A stretch of 64,000 nucleotides of DNA. It comes from Flavobacteriaceae bacterium UBA1903. GTDB lineage: Bacteria > Bacteroidota > Bacteroidia > Flavobacteriales > Flavobacteriaceae. This document shows positions 8,193 to 17,556 of this stretch, piece by piece. The notes under the pieces are model-generated. The model saw only the letters and a program-made list of their open reading frames with translations. It made no database searches and had not been told where the DNA came from. The position numbers were made by a program, and so were the translations under genes. Position 1 is the stretch's first letter. Each line of letters opens with the position of its first letter. Location of the stretch: positions 187,063-251,062 of the forward strand of contig DDGL01000003.1 in the NCBI GenBank assembly GCA_002337605.1. The letters are read 5' to 3'.

Positions 8193-10639
8193 TAATTATC
8201 TACATCTATAGTTACCCTAACGCTTGAAAAATCTTTAATAGCGCTAAAGCTCTGTTGAATTTTACCAATAACCATCTTGGTTTTCCCTAAGGATTGTTGC
8301 TTAGGTATTTTCACCATGACATTGGTAATAAACTGATTCCGAACCCTGCCAATAGGTGGAGGTTCCGGGCCTAGAATATTTTCTTTAAACTGAACCTGCA
8401 ATGCTCTGGCAAACCAGGTAGATGCTTTTTGCATTACATCGTAGTTTCTATGTTTAAAAGTGATTTTAACGGTACGGTAAAAAGGTGGATATTTAAACTG
8501 ATGCCTGTCTTCAATCTGTTCTTTATACATCGCATCATAAGCATTCATGCTTACTTGTTGTAGAATTTGATGGAGCGGATTAAACGTTTGTATCAACACC
8601 GTTCCTCTTTTCTTGGTGCGCCCTGCCCTGCCCGATACCTGCTGCAGTAACTGAAAACAACGCTCGTGGGCCCTGAAATCTGGAAAGTTAAGCAACGTAT
8701 CTGCATTCATTACACCCACCAGACTCACATTTCTGAAATCTAATCCTTTAGCGACCATTTGAGTCCCCACCAGGATATCGACCTCCCTGTTCTCTAACTT
8801 TTCTATGATCTTTGCATAGGCATGTTTCCCTCGGGTGGTATCCTGGTCCATTCTGGCAACCATATGCTCCGGAAATAGTGATTTTAATTCGGTTTCTATC
8901 TGCTCTGTTCCAAACCCTTTGGTGTCAAGTGTTGCACTTCCGCAGGCAAAACAAGCCGCCATCATTTGCATATGGTAGCCACAATAGTGACATCGCAATT
9001 GCCCTTTGTGCTTGTGGTAGGTTAGGCTTACATCACAATTGGGGCACTGAGGGGCAGTTCCACAGGTAGTGCATTCCACAAAAGGAGAAAAACCACGCCT
9101 GTTCTGAAATAAAATCACCTGTTCTTTATCCTCCAGAGCTTCCTGAATAGCTTCCAGTAAACGGTCGCTAAAATGCCCTTTCATTTGTTTTTTCTTGTGC
9201 TTTTCCTTTATGTCTACCAGCTCAATTTCTGGCATCAACACCTTACCGTAACGCTCCTTAAGAGACACCAAACCATATTTATGATTTTGAGCATTGTGAA
9301 ATGTTTCTAATGAAGGCGTAGCACTTCCAAGGAGTGTTTTTGCCTTGTGAAAATTGGCTAAAACAATTGCAGCATCCCTTCCGTGGTAGCGTGGCGCAGG
9401 ATTGTATTGTTTAAAAGAAGGTTCGTGCTCTTCGTCCACTACAATTAATCCTAATTGCTGAAAGGGTAAAAACAACGAAGACCGGGCACCAATTACTATC
9501 TGAGCTTTCTGTTTATTTTCTAAAACATTATTCCAGACCTCCACTCGTTCATTGACTGAGTATTTTGAATGGTATACTGAAACCTGTTCGCCAAAGTAAT
9601 TTTGTAATCGTGTAATAAGTTGCGTGGTTAACGCAATTTCCGGAAGCATGTAAAGCACCTGTTTTCCCTGTTCTAAAATTTCAGCTATAAGCTTTACGTA
9701 GAGTTCAGTTTTACCACTGGAAGTGACCCCATGGAGCAAGGCAATATCCTTTTCAGCAAAGGCTTCATTTATGGAATTAAAAGCAGTTTCCTGGGCTTGG
9801 TTTAAGGCTTTTACAGGATTGGTATCCGCTCCGGAATACTGGACGCGATCCCGTTGCTCATAAAATTCTTCTAAAATGTTTTTATCCAACAACGATTTCA
9901 GCACACTGGCTGTTGTGTTGCTTTTTTTCTGAAGTGCCACAGACTCTATTGGCTTTCGCTCTTTTGAAGAGAGCATAAATAGCGTCATTAAAACCTCTTT
10001 CTGTTTTGGGGCTCTGCTCATTGAGTCCAGCAATTCTTTTAGGTTTTCTTCGGAAGTATAGGGAGGAGCTAGTTTTACATAGCGCTTCATTTTAGGGGTG
10101 TACTGCTCGTAAACCTCCTCTTCAATGGTAACTATTCCTTTTTCAAAAAGCGCTTGCGTAACCGAAACCACATTCTTTCGGTCTAAAATTGAACGTACAT
10201 CATTAATATGAAGCGAAGATTGATTTCGAAGTGCCTCTACAATTAAAAATTCATCATCAGAACATTGAGTTTCATCTACTGTTGCACCTCCATTAAGTTT
10301 AATAATGGTTTCACTTTCTAATAAAAATGCACTAGGCAAAGCGGCGCGTACTACTTCGCCCAACGTACACATGTAATAGGTTGCCATCCACTCCCAATGC
10401 TTCAATTGAATTTCAGTAAGCACGGGATCCTCATCCAGAATCTGATCTATAGTCTTTGTTTCGTAGGCGGGTGGGTCGTTACTATGTACTTTATAAACAA
10501 TGCCTGTATAGACCTTAGACTTCCCAAAAGGCACTGCTACGCGCATTCCCGGGCGTAAAAAGAAGGCTTCGTCCTTATTTACACTATAGGTGAAGCGTTG
10601 TTTAAGCGGAATGGGTAGTATGACGTCTATAAAATACAA
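8189..10639 (-). CDS. priA: Primosomal protein N' (replication restart helicase)
   Basis: Superfamily 2 DNA helicase that recognises stalled forks and reloads the replicative helicase. An N-terminal 3'-DNA-binding domain (YFIDVILPIPL) is followed by Walker A GVTSSGKTELY, the DEEH Walker B, and a zinc-binding insertion with paired cysteines (CTTCG, CPNCD, CHYCG, CFACG). The helicase C-lobe has VSGRAGR. I start at the TTG at 10639, which gives (M)YFIDVILPIPL as in homologues. An in-frame ATG at 10705 would add 22 unrelated residues, the first of which lie in a CCCGA/TCGGG hairpin resembling a dispersed repeat. About 816 residues, normal for the family. Confidence 0.95.
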   Translation of the reverse strand: MYFIDVILPIPLKQRFTYSVNKDEAFFLRPGMRVAVPFGKSKVYTGIVYKVHSNDPPAYETKTIDQILDEDPVLTEIQLKHWEWMATYYMCTLGEVVRAALPSAFLLESETIIKLNGGATVDETQCSDDEFLIVEALRNQSSLHINDVRSILDRKNVVSVTQALFEKGIVTIEEEVYEQYTPKMKRYVKLAPPYTSEENLKELLDSMSRAPKQKEVLMTLFMLSSKERKPIESVALQKKSNTTASVLKSLLDKNILEEFYEQRDRVQYSGADTNPVKALNQAQETAFNSINEAFAEKDIALLHGVTSSGKTELYVKLIAEILEQGKQVLYMLPEIALTTQLITRLQNYFGEQVSVYHSKYSVNERVEVWNNVLENKQKAQIVIGARSSLFLPFQQLGLIVVDEEHEPSFKQYNPAPRYHGRDAAIVLANFHKAKTLLGSATPSLETFHNAQNHKYGLVSLKERYGKVLMPEIELVDIKEKHKKKQMKGHFSDRLLEAIQEALEDKEQVILFQNRRGFSPFVECTTCGTAPQCPNCDVSLTYHKHKGQLRCHYCGYHMQMMAACFACGSATLDTKGFGTEQIETELKSLFPEHMVARMDQDTTRGKHAYAKIIEKLENREVDILVGTQMVAKGLDFRNVSLVGVMNADTLLNFPDFRAHERCFQLLQQVSGRAGRTKKRGTVLIQTFNPLHQILQQVSMNAYDAMYKEQIEDRHQFKYPPFYRTVKITFKHRNYDVMQKASTWFARALQVQFKENILGPEPPPIGRVRNQFITNVMVKIPKQQSLGKTKMVIGKIQQSFSAIKDFSSVRVTIDVDNY

Positions 10640-10724
10640 ATTGGTTCGCTGGTGAGTTATGAAATTAGTTAATAGGTTTGTGGTTTCCCGAAAAAATCGG
10701 GGCAAGAATTGTATCGTAAAAATA

Positions 10725-10757
10725 AAAAAGGTCGCTCAAGTATTGAACGACCTTTGA
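10725..10757 (-). terminator. Terminator after the DUF2147 gene
   Basis: AAAGGTCG and CGACCTTT pair around a loop, and on the minus strand the hairpin is followed by TTTTTTATTTTT. It separates the DUF2147 gene from priA. Confidence 0.85.
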
Positions 10758-10775
10758 TGTTACTTATTAACAGTG

Positions 10776-11204
10776 TTATTCTGCACGGACCCAGTATTGG
10801 GTTCTTCCTAAAAGTGCGAACCCAACATAACCTCTGACCTTTAATTTGTTTGATTCTTCTAATTCAATATAGCATTTGTAAAGGGTACCGCTTTCCGGAT
10901 CCAGGATCTTTCCGCCATTGTACTCATCTCCATCCTTTTCAAGCCCTCGTATAATTACGAGTCCCTGAATAGGTTTGTCCTTATCGGCTCCTTCACATTC
11001 AGTACAAACAGCATTTGCGCGTTCCTTTTTTAAGATTTCAGCAACTTTACCGTAAATCTTCCCGTCTTGTTCGTATATCTCTACAACTGACTTTGCTTCA
11101 CCAGTGTTGTCGTCAATGGTTTTCCACTTCCCAAGAACGCTTTGTGCTGAGAGCGTAGTAACGGTGAAGAGTAACATAACAAGTATATTGAGTGTCTTTT
11201 TCAT
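10776..11204 (-). CDS. Secreted DUF2147 family protein
   Basis: Exported protein of 142 residues with signal peptide MKKTLNILVMLLFTVTTLSAQ. The mature part begins SVLGKWKTIDDNTGEAKSVVEIY, a hallmark of DUF2147 (lipocalin-like beta sheet), and contains CTECEG and a C-terminal GRTQYWVR. The family is common in Bacteroidota and Proteobacteria and lies in the periplasm or outer membrane; its biochemical role is not established. Single gene with its own terminator. Confidence 0.9.
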   Translation of the reverse strand: MKKTLNILVMLLFTVTTLSAQSVLGKWKTIDDNTGEAKSVVEIYEQDGKIYGKVAEILKKERANAVCTECEGADKDKPIQGLVIIRGLEKDGDEYNGGKILDPESGTLYKCYIELEESNKLKVRGYVGFALLGRTQYWVRAE

Positions 11205-11292
11205 AGTATTCTAATTGTATTTTTTTATTGCTTCAAAAGATACTGTAGATGCTTTGAGTACATTCTCTTAAAATGATAGTACAAACAAAGGA

Positions 11293-11856
11293 CTACTTAC
11301 CTAGCATCGCTTTTTTAAGTTTAGTATCGGCAGGGTTGTCGCCCAACCATATTCCGAAAAGCGCTTTTTTAAACTCCATTCCAGGAATGGTTCCCAGTTC
11401 TTTTCCGTTTTTATACGCAACAACACCGGTCCCTTTTTGATACGTAATATCGAAGATATTATCCTCAACAATTTCAGCACTAAAGAACCCGATGAATTTT
11501 TCAATTTCAGAAGACAGTGAAGATGTGTTTCCGTTCATAGAGGCGTCAAATCCTTCACGCACAGCATCACTCATTGCATCGCTGGACACAAACCCAGAAG
11601 TAATGTGTAACTTAATTGCCATGGTTTCGTCTCCATTTACAATATTTTTTGCATTCGAAGATTTATTCTGAAGGTACAGTCCGCCGGAATACAATTTAAG
11701 CACAAAGGCTTTTTTCCGGATTCCAGCACCGTTTAAGGCAAGGTCTTCACCACCAAAATTTACCGAGTTTGGCAACGTGACAGCACCCACCTGAGTCTGT
11801 GCAACAGTTGCATTTACTGTAAATGCAACAACGAGGAGTAAAAGTAATTTTTTCAT
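11293..11856 (-). CDS. Secreted chalcone-isomerase-like protein
   Basis: Signal peptide at residues 1-19 (ends VAQ), then a chalcone isomerase-like domain. Motifs include GAGIRKKAFVLKLYSGGLYL, followed by the helical DAVREGFDASMNGN and the C-terminal KKALFGIWLGDNPAD. Bacterial members of this fold are usually not flavonoid enzymes and may bind fatty acids or other hydrophobic ligands, so no reaction is claimed. Length (187 residues) fits the family. It lies ten bases after the yihY-like gene on the same strand and may be co-transcribed with nadC and yihY. Confidence 0.88.
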   Translation of the reverse strand: MKKLLLLLVVAFTVNATVAQTQVGAVTLPNSVNFGGEDLALNGAGIRKKAFVLKLYSGGLYLQNKSSNAKNIVNGDETMAIKLHITSGFVSSDAMSDAVREGFDASMNGNTSSLSSEIEKFIGFFSAEIVEDNIFDITYQKGTGVVAYKNGKELGTIPGMEFKKALFGIWLGDNPADTKLKKAMLGK

Positions 11857-11866
11857 TTTTAGATAG

Positions 11867-12853
11867 TTAAGGTTTAGTATTAGTGTATTGTTTATTTTTA
11901 TCTTTTAAGCGCTGCAGTGAAATATTAAGCTCAAACCCTAGCAGCAGTAGGTTGGCGTTTATCCAAATATATAACATCATGATTAATAATGCCCCAATAG
12001 AACCATAGAGTTCGTTATAATTCGAAAAATTATTGATGTATATGGTAAAAAAATAGGTCGTTCCTAAAAACAAAAAAGTAGTTATTAATGCTCCTATTGA
12101 TAAAAACCGGGATTGTTTTCCCTCTTTAGTTCCATAATAGTAAAGCGTAGAAATTACTACATAAATCATGATTACAAAGACCGTAAATTGTAGGGTGGTT
12201 ATCCAAAAAACGCTATCGCTTAAATAGCTACGCCCTACTAGGTTGGCAATAACATATTCACCGTATGATATCACTCCCACAGTAATAAGCAACAACAATG
12301 CCAGAAAGATGGAAACCAGAAAGGCTACACCGTACTGCCTGAAGAAATTCCGGTTTATAGTAACGTGAAACGAATACTCAAAAGCACTAAAAATAGCATT
12401 CACTCCATTGGCCGCCAGAAATAAAGATAAGATTATAGAAACCGAAAGCAACCCACCTCTTGCATTCACAGCAATATCTGCAATAGTAGGGTAGAAAAAT
12501 TCTACGGTTTGCGCAGGTAATAATTCTTCAATAAATACTAAAAATTTCCTTTGAAAATCCTCCACAGGGACATAGGGAATCAGGTTTAAGATGAATAATA
12601 AAAACGGAAATAACGCTACAAAAAAACTATATGCAATTGAACTGGCACGTGAAGAGAAGGTCCCTTTAATGATGCCCGTTCCGTAAATTTCCAGAAGATG
12701 ATACAGTGACAACCCACTGGATTTTACGATGATAATTTGTTTGCTTTTTTTTAGAAAAAAGGTTCCAATAGGAAACAAAATCCTTGTAATTTTACCGAGA
12801 AGTCCTTTTTTTGGTTGTTCTTCCGTATGTTCCGTCGCCTCCTCTTCGCTCAT
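11867..12853 (-). CDS. YihY/BrkB family inner-membrane protein
   Basis: Polytopic membrane protein of the YihY/virulence factor BrkB family. Six hydrophobic segments fall between about residues 60 and 310. Family motifs visible are ASSIAYSFFVALFPFLLFIL in the first segments, GGLLSVSIILSLFLAANGVNAI and the last segment LLIMMLYIWINANLLLLGFELN. The ATG at 12853 is chosen: it overlaps the nadC stop (TAATG), indicating translational coupling. A longer upstream reading would lie inside nadC. Despite older annotations the family is not RNase BN; its transport role is unclear. Confidence 0.92.
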   Translation of the reverse strand: MSEEEATEHTEEQPKKGLLGKITRILFPIGTFFLKKSKQIIIVKSSGLSLYHLLEIYGTGIIKGTFSSRASSIAYSFFVALFPFLLFILNLIPYVPVEDFQRKFLVFIEELLPAQTVEFFYPTIADIAVNARGGLLSVSIILSLFLAANGVNAIFSAFEYSFHVTINRNFFRQYGVAFLVSIFLALLLLITVGVISYGEYVIANLVGRSYLSDSVFWITTLQFTVFVIMIYVVISTLYYYGTKEGKQSRFLSIGALITTFLFLGTTYFFTIYINNFSNYNELYGSIGALLIMMLYIWINANLLLLGFELNISLQRLKDKNKQYTNTKP

Positions 12854-13710
12854 TACATAGCTTTTAAACTCAGGTCCATGTTGTATACAGAGTGTGTTAA
12901 TGCCCCGCTTGAAATATAATCCACCCCACATTCGGCATACTTCCGTACTGTTTCAAGATTAATACCTCCACTGGATTCGGTAAGGCATTTATTGCCAATC
13001 ATGGCAACGGCTTTGCGTGTATCTTCGTAATTAAAGTTATCTATTAATATTCTGTACACCCCATCATTTTCTAGAATTTCAGCTATTTCCTGCAAATTTC
13101 TTGCTTCCACAATTATTTTTAAGCCCAGACTATTCTCCGATAAATATTGCTGAGTTGTCTGGATCGCTTTTGAAATTCCGCCACAAAAATCTATGTGATT
13201 ATCTTTCAGCATAATCATATCGTACAACGCAAATCTATGGTTTTCTCCTCCTCCAATTTTTACCGCCCACTTTTCCAGAGCACGGATTCCAGGGGTGGTT
13301 TTACGTGTATCCAGAATATTCGTTTTGGTGCCTTCCAATAGTTTTACAAATTTATTCGTCTTAGTAGCTATCGCACTCATACGTTGCATAGCATTAAGTA
13401 CCAGTCGTTCGGCCTTTAAGATAGATTGCGAACTACCAGAGACATAAAACACAATATCTCCATATTTTACAGCCTCTCCGTCGTGTAGCTTCACGTCTAC
13501 CTCCAAGCCATTGTCCACATAATCGAATATCTGTTTGGCAAGATCTACACCCGCAATAATCCCCTCGTCTTTTACCAGTAACTTCGCTTTTCCAGTTGCA
13601 TCTTCAGGTATGCACGCTAAAGAACTATGGTCGCCATCACCCACATCCTCGCGAATGGCATTGGCGATAATACGATCTATTTCCTTCTGAAATTTTCTCT
13701 CTGAAATCAT
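12853..13710 (-). CDS. nadC: Nicotinate-nucleotide pyrophosphorylase (carboxylating)
   Basis: Quinolinate phosphoribosyltransferase. It converts quinolinate and PRPP to nicotinate mononucleotide in de novo NAD synthesis. Motifs seen are REDVGDGDHSS near the N-terminus, RMSAIATKTNKFV, the DTRKTTPGIRALEKWAVKIGG active-site region (R, K residues), MLKDNHI and the C-terminal SSGGINLETVRKYAECGVDYIS. Length 285 is normal. Its stop overlaps the yihY-like start by one base. nadA and nadB are not in the window. Confidence 0.97.
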   Translation of the reverse strand: MISERKFQKEIDRIIANAIREDVGDGDHSSLACIPEDATGKAKLLVKDEGIIAGVDLAKQIFDYVDNGLEVDVKLHDGEAVKYGDIVFYVSGSSQSILKAERLVLNAMQRMSAIATKTNKFVKLLEGTKTNILDTRKTTPGIRALEKWAVKIGGGENHRFALYDMIMLKDNHIDFCGGISKAIQTTQQYLSENSLGLKIIVEARNLQEIAEILENDGVYRILIDNFNYEDTRKAVAMIGNKCLTESSGGINLETVRKYAECGVDYISSGALTHSVYNMDLSLKAM

Positions 13711-13918
13711 ATGTTTCTTTTCAATTTTTTAGCTAAGTTAAAAAAAGCAACGCAGTATGGCTAAGTGTAGGGGTTTTAAATGTAGTATTCTGAAAAATTA
13801 CCCCTAAAAATTTTCTTACCTCAATTTCAGAAATAGTACCTTGCAACTGAATTTTATAGCATTCTGAAAAAAAGTTCCCAAACCCTTGAATTTAAAAAGC
13901 ACTTATAAATTGCTACCC

Positions 13919-15547
13919 ATGAGCTCCAGATTGTATTCAATAGTTGGAACTATGGTCGTAGTTGCCTTCATTCTCTCTTGTAGTTCTTGTAGTAAAGACA
14001 AAAATGAAGACCGGGATCATTTGGTGTTCCGTTATAATGAACACAGTAACATTTCTTCTCTCGACCCCGCTTTTGCACGCGACCAGCGCAACATCTGGGC
14101 TACCAACCAATTGTTTAACGGCCTGGTACAATTGGACGACTCGTTAAAAATTAAGCCCGACATTGCTACATCGTGGGAAATCGTAGATTCTACCTGCACC
14201 TATTATTTTACGCTGCGGGACGATGTGTATTTTCATAGAAATAAAGTTTTTGGAAAAGACAGCACCAGAAAAGTAACTGCGCAGGATTTTGAATATAGTT
14301 TCAACCGCTTAGTAGACCCCAAAGTAGCGTCTCCGGGAAGTTGGGTAATGAGTAATGTAGCGCTCGTTAAAGCAGAAAATGATAGTGTGCTTAAAATTTT
14401 AATGAAAAACCCCTTTCCTCCTTTTCTCGGGATGTTAGGCATGCGTTATTTCTCAGTAGTTCCTAAAGAAGCGGTTGATGTCTACGGAAATGAATTCAGA
14501 CGAAACCCTGTAGGAACGGGCCCTTTTCAGTTTAAGTTGTGGGAAGAAAACGTAAAGTTAGTTTTCAGGAAAAATGATCACTATTTTGAGACCGATGCCC
14601 AAGGCAATCAGCTCCCGTATTTGGAAGCTGTAGCCATTACTTTTTTACCCGATAAACAAAGTGAGTTTTTACAATTTACACAGGGTAAAATCGATTTTAT
14701 AAGTGGTTTGGACAACTCTTACAAAGATGAGATCATTACAACAACGGGGCAATTGCAACCAAGCTACGAAAATAGTGTCACTTTAAGTACTTCCCCTTAT
14801 CTCAACACAGAATATCTTGGCTTTTTTATGAATACTGAAAGCCAGGAAATACAAAGTTTGCACTTGCGTCAAGCCATCAATTACGGGTTTGATCGTAACA
14901 AAATGATAAAATACTTGCGTAACGGAATGGGCATCCCCGCTGTAAACGGAGTGATCCCGAAAGGACTCCCTGGCTTTAATGCTATTGAAGGCTACGAGTA
15001 CAACCCCGACAAAGCAAGAGAACTCATTGCACACTATACCTCTGAAACAGGCGACCCCCAACCCGAAATAACCATTGGCACCAACAGTCAATATTTGGAT
15101 ATTTGTGAATACATACAGCGGGAGCTGGAAAAGATCGGTATTAGTGTTGCAATTGATGTGATGCCCCCTTCTACCCTCCGCCAGATGAAAAGTGGCGGCG
15201 AACTCCCTATTTTCAGAGCCAGCTGGATCGCAGATTACCCGGATGCTGAAAATTACCTCTCTTTATTTTACAGCGAAAATTTTACTCCTAACGGCCCCAA
15301 CTACACACATTATAAAAATAAAACGTTTGACAGCCTCTATGTAGCTGCCCAAAAAATTAGCACTATAGACGACCGCAAAGAACTCTACACAAAAATGGAC
15401 AGCATTGTCACTGCAGATGCTCCCGTGGTGCCCTTGTTTTACGATATGGCCGTACGGTTTGTCTCTAAAAAAGTAAGTGGTTTGGGTATTAATCCGCAGA
15501 ATTTTTTGGTACTGAAACGGGTTAAAAAGAAGAGAAGCCGTGATTAA
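13919..15547 (+). CDS. Peptide-type ABC transporter substrate-binding lipoprotein (family 5)
   Basis: Solute-binding protein of the DppA/OppA class (SBP_bac_5). The ATG at 13919 gives a lipoprotein signal peptide ending in ILSCSSC; an upstream TTG at 13886 would add a poor leader. Typical segments are the start of the mature protein (FRYNEHSNISSLDPAFARD), ATSWEIVDSTCTYYFTLRDDVYFH, VGTGPFQF, LRQAINYGFDRNKMI and RASWIADYPDAENYLSLFYS. It ends after about 543 residues. Oligopeptides or related molecules are likely ligands. No permease or ATPase is adjacent, so transporter partners must be elsewhere. The next gene overlaps its end by eight bases. Confidence 0.93.
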   Translation: MSSRLYSIVGTMVVVAFILSCSSCSKDKNEDRDHLVFRYNEHSNISSLDPAFARDQRNIWATNQLFNGLVQLDDSLKIKPDIATSWEIVDSTCTYYFTLRDDVYFHRNKVFGKDSTRKVTAQDFEYSFNRLVDPKVASPGSWVMSNVALVKAENDSVLKILMKNPFPPFLGMLGMRYFSVVPKEAVDVYGNEFRRNPVGTGPFQFKLWEENVKLVFRKNDHYFETDAQGNQLPYLEAVAITFLPDKQSEFLQFTQGKIDFISGLDNSYKDEIITTTGQLQPSYENSVTLSTSPYLNTEYLGFFMNTESQEIQSLHLRQAINYGFDRNKMIKYLRNGMGIPAVNGVIPKGLPGFNAIEGYEYNPDKARELIAHYTSETGDPQPEITIGTNSQYLDICEYIQRELEKIGISVAIDVMPPSTLRQMKSGGELPIFRASWIADYPDAENYLSLFYSENFTPNGPNYTHYKNKTFDSLYVAAQKISTIDDRKELYTKMDSIVTADAPVVPLFYDMAVRFVSKKVSGLGINPQNFLVLKRVKKKRSRD

Positions 15548-16154
15548 AGAGAATTCAGGGAAAATATATAGAGTAAAGCTTGACCACAATTTCGGGTTTG
15601 GTTTTGCTGAAATTTATGACTTTACTGATTTTTCAGAATTTGATGGAAGAATTATCTACACATTCAACCGTATAGATCCTGAAGAAAAATCCGATTATGA
15701 TTTAAAACAAATAACAGAATCTGGAATTTCATTAGGACCAATTAGAAGTGTTAGCTTTCCTGGAACCAGAGGTATATATGCGACAAAGTATATTGGACAA
15801 AGAACCAATTTTTTAATCAATGAAATTCCAGTAACTAAAGAATTCCATGGTTTATTGAATGATGAAAACAATTGGAACAATTTAAAAAAATGGTATCGTT
15901 CTGATAAATTTGAAAAATTGCATTCTAACTTTGTTAGTTATAACGAATTAAGAAGTTTGGAAACACGGATTTTAAGTTCCATTGTAGGAATTTCAACAAA
16001 ATTGACTATGAAAAAAATCATAGATGAAAATCGAAAGGTATCTGATTTTTATGACTTAAGTGAAATGAAAAATTTGAATTTATTTGTTCAATTAATTAAC
16101 ACATATTATCCTCTTGAAAAAATGGAAAAACTATTAACTGAAATAAATAGCTAA
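15540..16154 (+). CDS. Imm26-like protein (orphan immunity candidate)
   Basis: 204-residue cytoplasmic protein starting at GTG 15540, overlapping the preceding gene by eight bases. The first 60 residues (GKIYRVKLDHNFGFGFAEIYDF) resemble the N-terminus of Imm26, an immunity-protein family of polymorphic toxin systems. There the strand pattern is G-IY-VKL, GFG-A-IYD. The C-terminal half (residues 110-204) is helical and unrecognised. The gene is visibly AT-richer than its neighbours and no toxin gene is adjacent, so it may be an acquired orphan. The family call is from memory of the motif and needs a profile search. Confidence 0.5.
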   Translation: MIKENSGKIYRVKLDHNFGFGFAEIYDFTDFSEFDGRIIYTFNRIDPEEKSDYDLKQITESGISLGPIRSVSFPGTRGIYATKYIGQRTNFLINEIPVTKEFHGLLNDENNWNNLKKWYRSDKFEKLHSNFVSYNELRSLETRILSSIVGISTKLTMKKIIDENRKVSDFYDLSEMKNLNLFVQLINTYYPLEKMEKLLTEINS

Positions 16155-16236
16155 TAGCAAAACCATTTATAATTAATTGTTTTAACAACACAACTAATCA
16201 AATACAATAGCATTAACTTCAAAAAACCGTAAATCA

Positions 16237-16881
16237 ATGAGAGTAAAACTTTTAATCGGAATTCTTTTTTGCTCAACGTTATTTGCGTGTAAAACTCAAA
16301 AGGATGACCGATTTATTTTCTTTCTTCATAATCGATTTCTAGAAGAACACGAATTGAATGAAGAGCATCCCGAATACGGACGTACTGAATACAAGGAAAT
16401 ACTAGCTGAGTTTAAAAAGAGTGGTTTACAGGTTATCAGCGAACAAAGAAACGGAACTATAAATGCGAGAGCCTACGCTATCGGAATTGTAAACCAAATT
16501 GACAGTTTAATAAAAACGGGGGTTGCGCCTCAAAAAATAACCGTAGTAGGAACTTCAAAAGGTGGTTATATTGCTCAGTACGTTTCAACTTTAGCAACTA
16601 ATGAAAATTTGAATTTCGTTTTTATTGCAAGTTTTAGAGATAACGACATTCAAAATATACCTGAAATCAACTATTGTGGTGCTATTCTAACTATTTACGA
16701 AAAGTCCGATCCATTTGGAGTTTCTGCATTGGAACGAAAAAACACTTCCGGTTGTAACATAAAGCACTTTAAAGAAATTGAACTGAATACAGGAATGGGG
16801 CACGGATTTTTATTTAAACCTTTAAAAGAATGGATACAACCAACATTAAAGTGGGCGAACGGAAATTATAATTTAAACTAA
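16237..16881 (+). CDS. Alpha/beta-hydrolase-fold lipoprotein
   Basis: Lipoprotein of 214 residues: the signal peptide ends LFCSTLFAC, with Cys18 as the acylated residue. The mature protein carries a nucleophile elbow, VVGTSKGGYIAQY (Ser at about residue 107). It also has an acid-strand candidate (TIYEKSDPFG) and a histidine near the C-terminus (GMGHGFLF), the order expected of an alpha/beta hydrolase. An early FLHNRFL could form the oxyanion strand. Substrate unknown. It sits in the AT-rich stretch between the Imm26-like gene and a small membrane protein. Confidence 0.8.
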   Translation: MRVKLLIGILFCSTLFACKTQKDDRFIFFLHNRFLEEHELNEEHPEYGRTEYKEILAEFKKSGLQVISEQRNGTINARAYAIGIVNQIDSLIKTGVAPQKITVVGTSKGGYIAQYVSTLATNENLNFVFIASFRDNDIQNIPEINYCGAILTIYEKSDPFGVSALERKNTSGCNIKHFKEIELNTGMGHGFLFKPLKEWIQPTLKWANGNYNLN

Positions 16882-16906
16882 AACGGGAGGTAAATTAATC
16901 TAAGAA

Positions 16907-17200
16907 ATGGGCTCAGGAGCTGGACACGTATTTGATATGATCAACCGGATGAAACAAAACCGAGCGCAACGTACGTCCCAGCGTGCCAAATTCAAAGAAG
17001 GTAATCGTGAAGGGATATATTCAGAAATAAAGCCTGAGCGACCTAATTTTAGATCTGTTCCCGAAACGGAATTGCTAGCAGTGAAAAAACAAATAAGAAA
17101 GCGAGCAAAAGCTGAACAAAAAAGAACATTGATTCTATATGGAGCTTTTGTTTTCTGCGGAGTACTACTACTTATTGCATTTCTAATTTGGATAAATTAA
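16907..17200 (+). CDS. Small membrane protein of unknown function
   Basis: 97 residues. The N-terminal 70 are polar and very basic (NRAQRTSQRAKFKEGN, KKQIRKRAKAEQKR). One C-terminal transmembrane helix follows (LILYGAFVFCGVLLLIAFLIW), giving a tail-anchored inner-membrane protein with a cytoplasmic basic part. No family recognised. It is 25 bases after the hydrolase lipoprotein and may be its operon partner. It reads as real because of the coherent helix and spacing. Confidence 0.65.
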   Translation: MGSGAGHVFDMINRMKQNRAQRTSQRAKFKEGNREGIYSEIKPERPNFRSVPETELLAVKKQIRKRAKAEQKRTLILYGAFVFCGVLLLIAFLIWIN

Positions 17201-17247
17201 GAGCGGCGCTGTAACTACTATAACTGTTATTTACAAACCTTTACGTA

Positions 17248-17556
17248 TCACATCCACAGACAATCCAAATAATCGGTAATCATGTGAAGCACTAATCCAA
17301 TCCCAACAACTCTGGTTTTCTTAAAAAATAATAACACAACATATACTCCAATCGCCCAATAGCTATGCAACACGTGAAACCCTATGCTACACCTATTTGG
17401 ATCAAAGATTGGGTTCGCTACCAAATGGTCAAAATCTACCAACATGGTAGCCAATAAAATACCATACACTACCAACCATTTTTTTCGAAAAAAAAGCAAT
17501 GCTATAAACAACGGAACTACGAAATGCATTCCATAATGTAGTAGTGGCTGTAGCAT
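17248..17556 (-). CDS. DUF6122 family membrane protein
   Basis: 102-residue integral membrane protein with about four hydrophobic segments. The motifs LHYGMHFVVPL, LLATMLVDFDHLVANPIFDPNRCSIGFHVLHS and LVLHMITDYLDCLW match the DUF6122 family, common in Flavobacteriia. Conserved His and Asp residues (DFDH, FHVLH, HMITDYLDC) recall metal-dependent membrane hydrolases of the YdjM type, but activity is not established. Its start directly abuts the end of the aldehyde dehydrogenase gene, so the two form an operon. Confidence 0.85.
   Translation of the reverse strand: MLQPLLHYGMHFVVPLFIALLFFRKKWLVVYGILLATMLVDFDHLVANPIFDPNRCSIGFHVLHSYWAIGVYVVLLFFKKTRVVGIGLVLHMITDYLDCLWM

Noticed and set aside
15540..17200. 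Prophage or integrative element
   Set aside because: No integrase, att repeats, tRNA target or phage genes are present; only composition differs.
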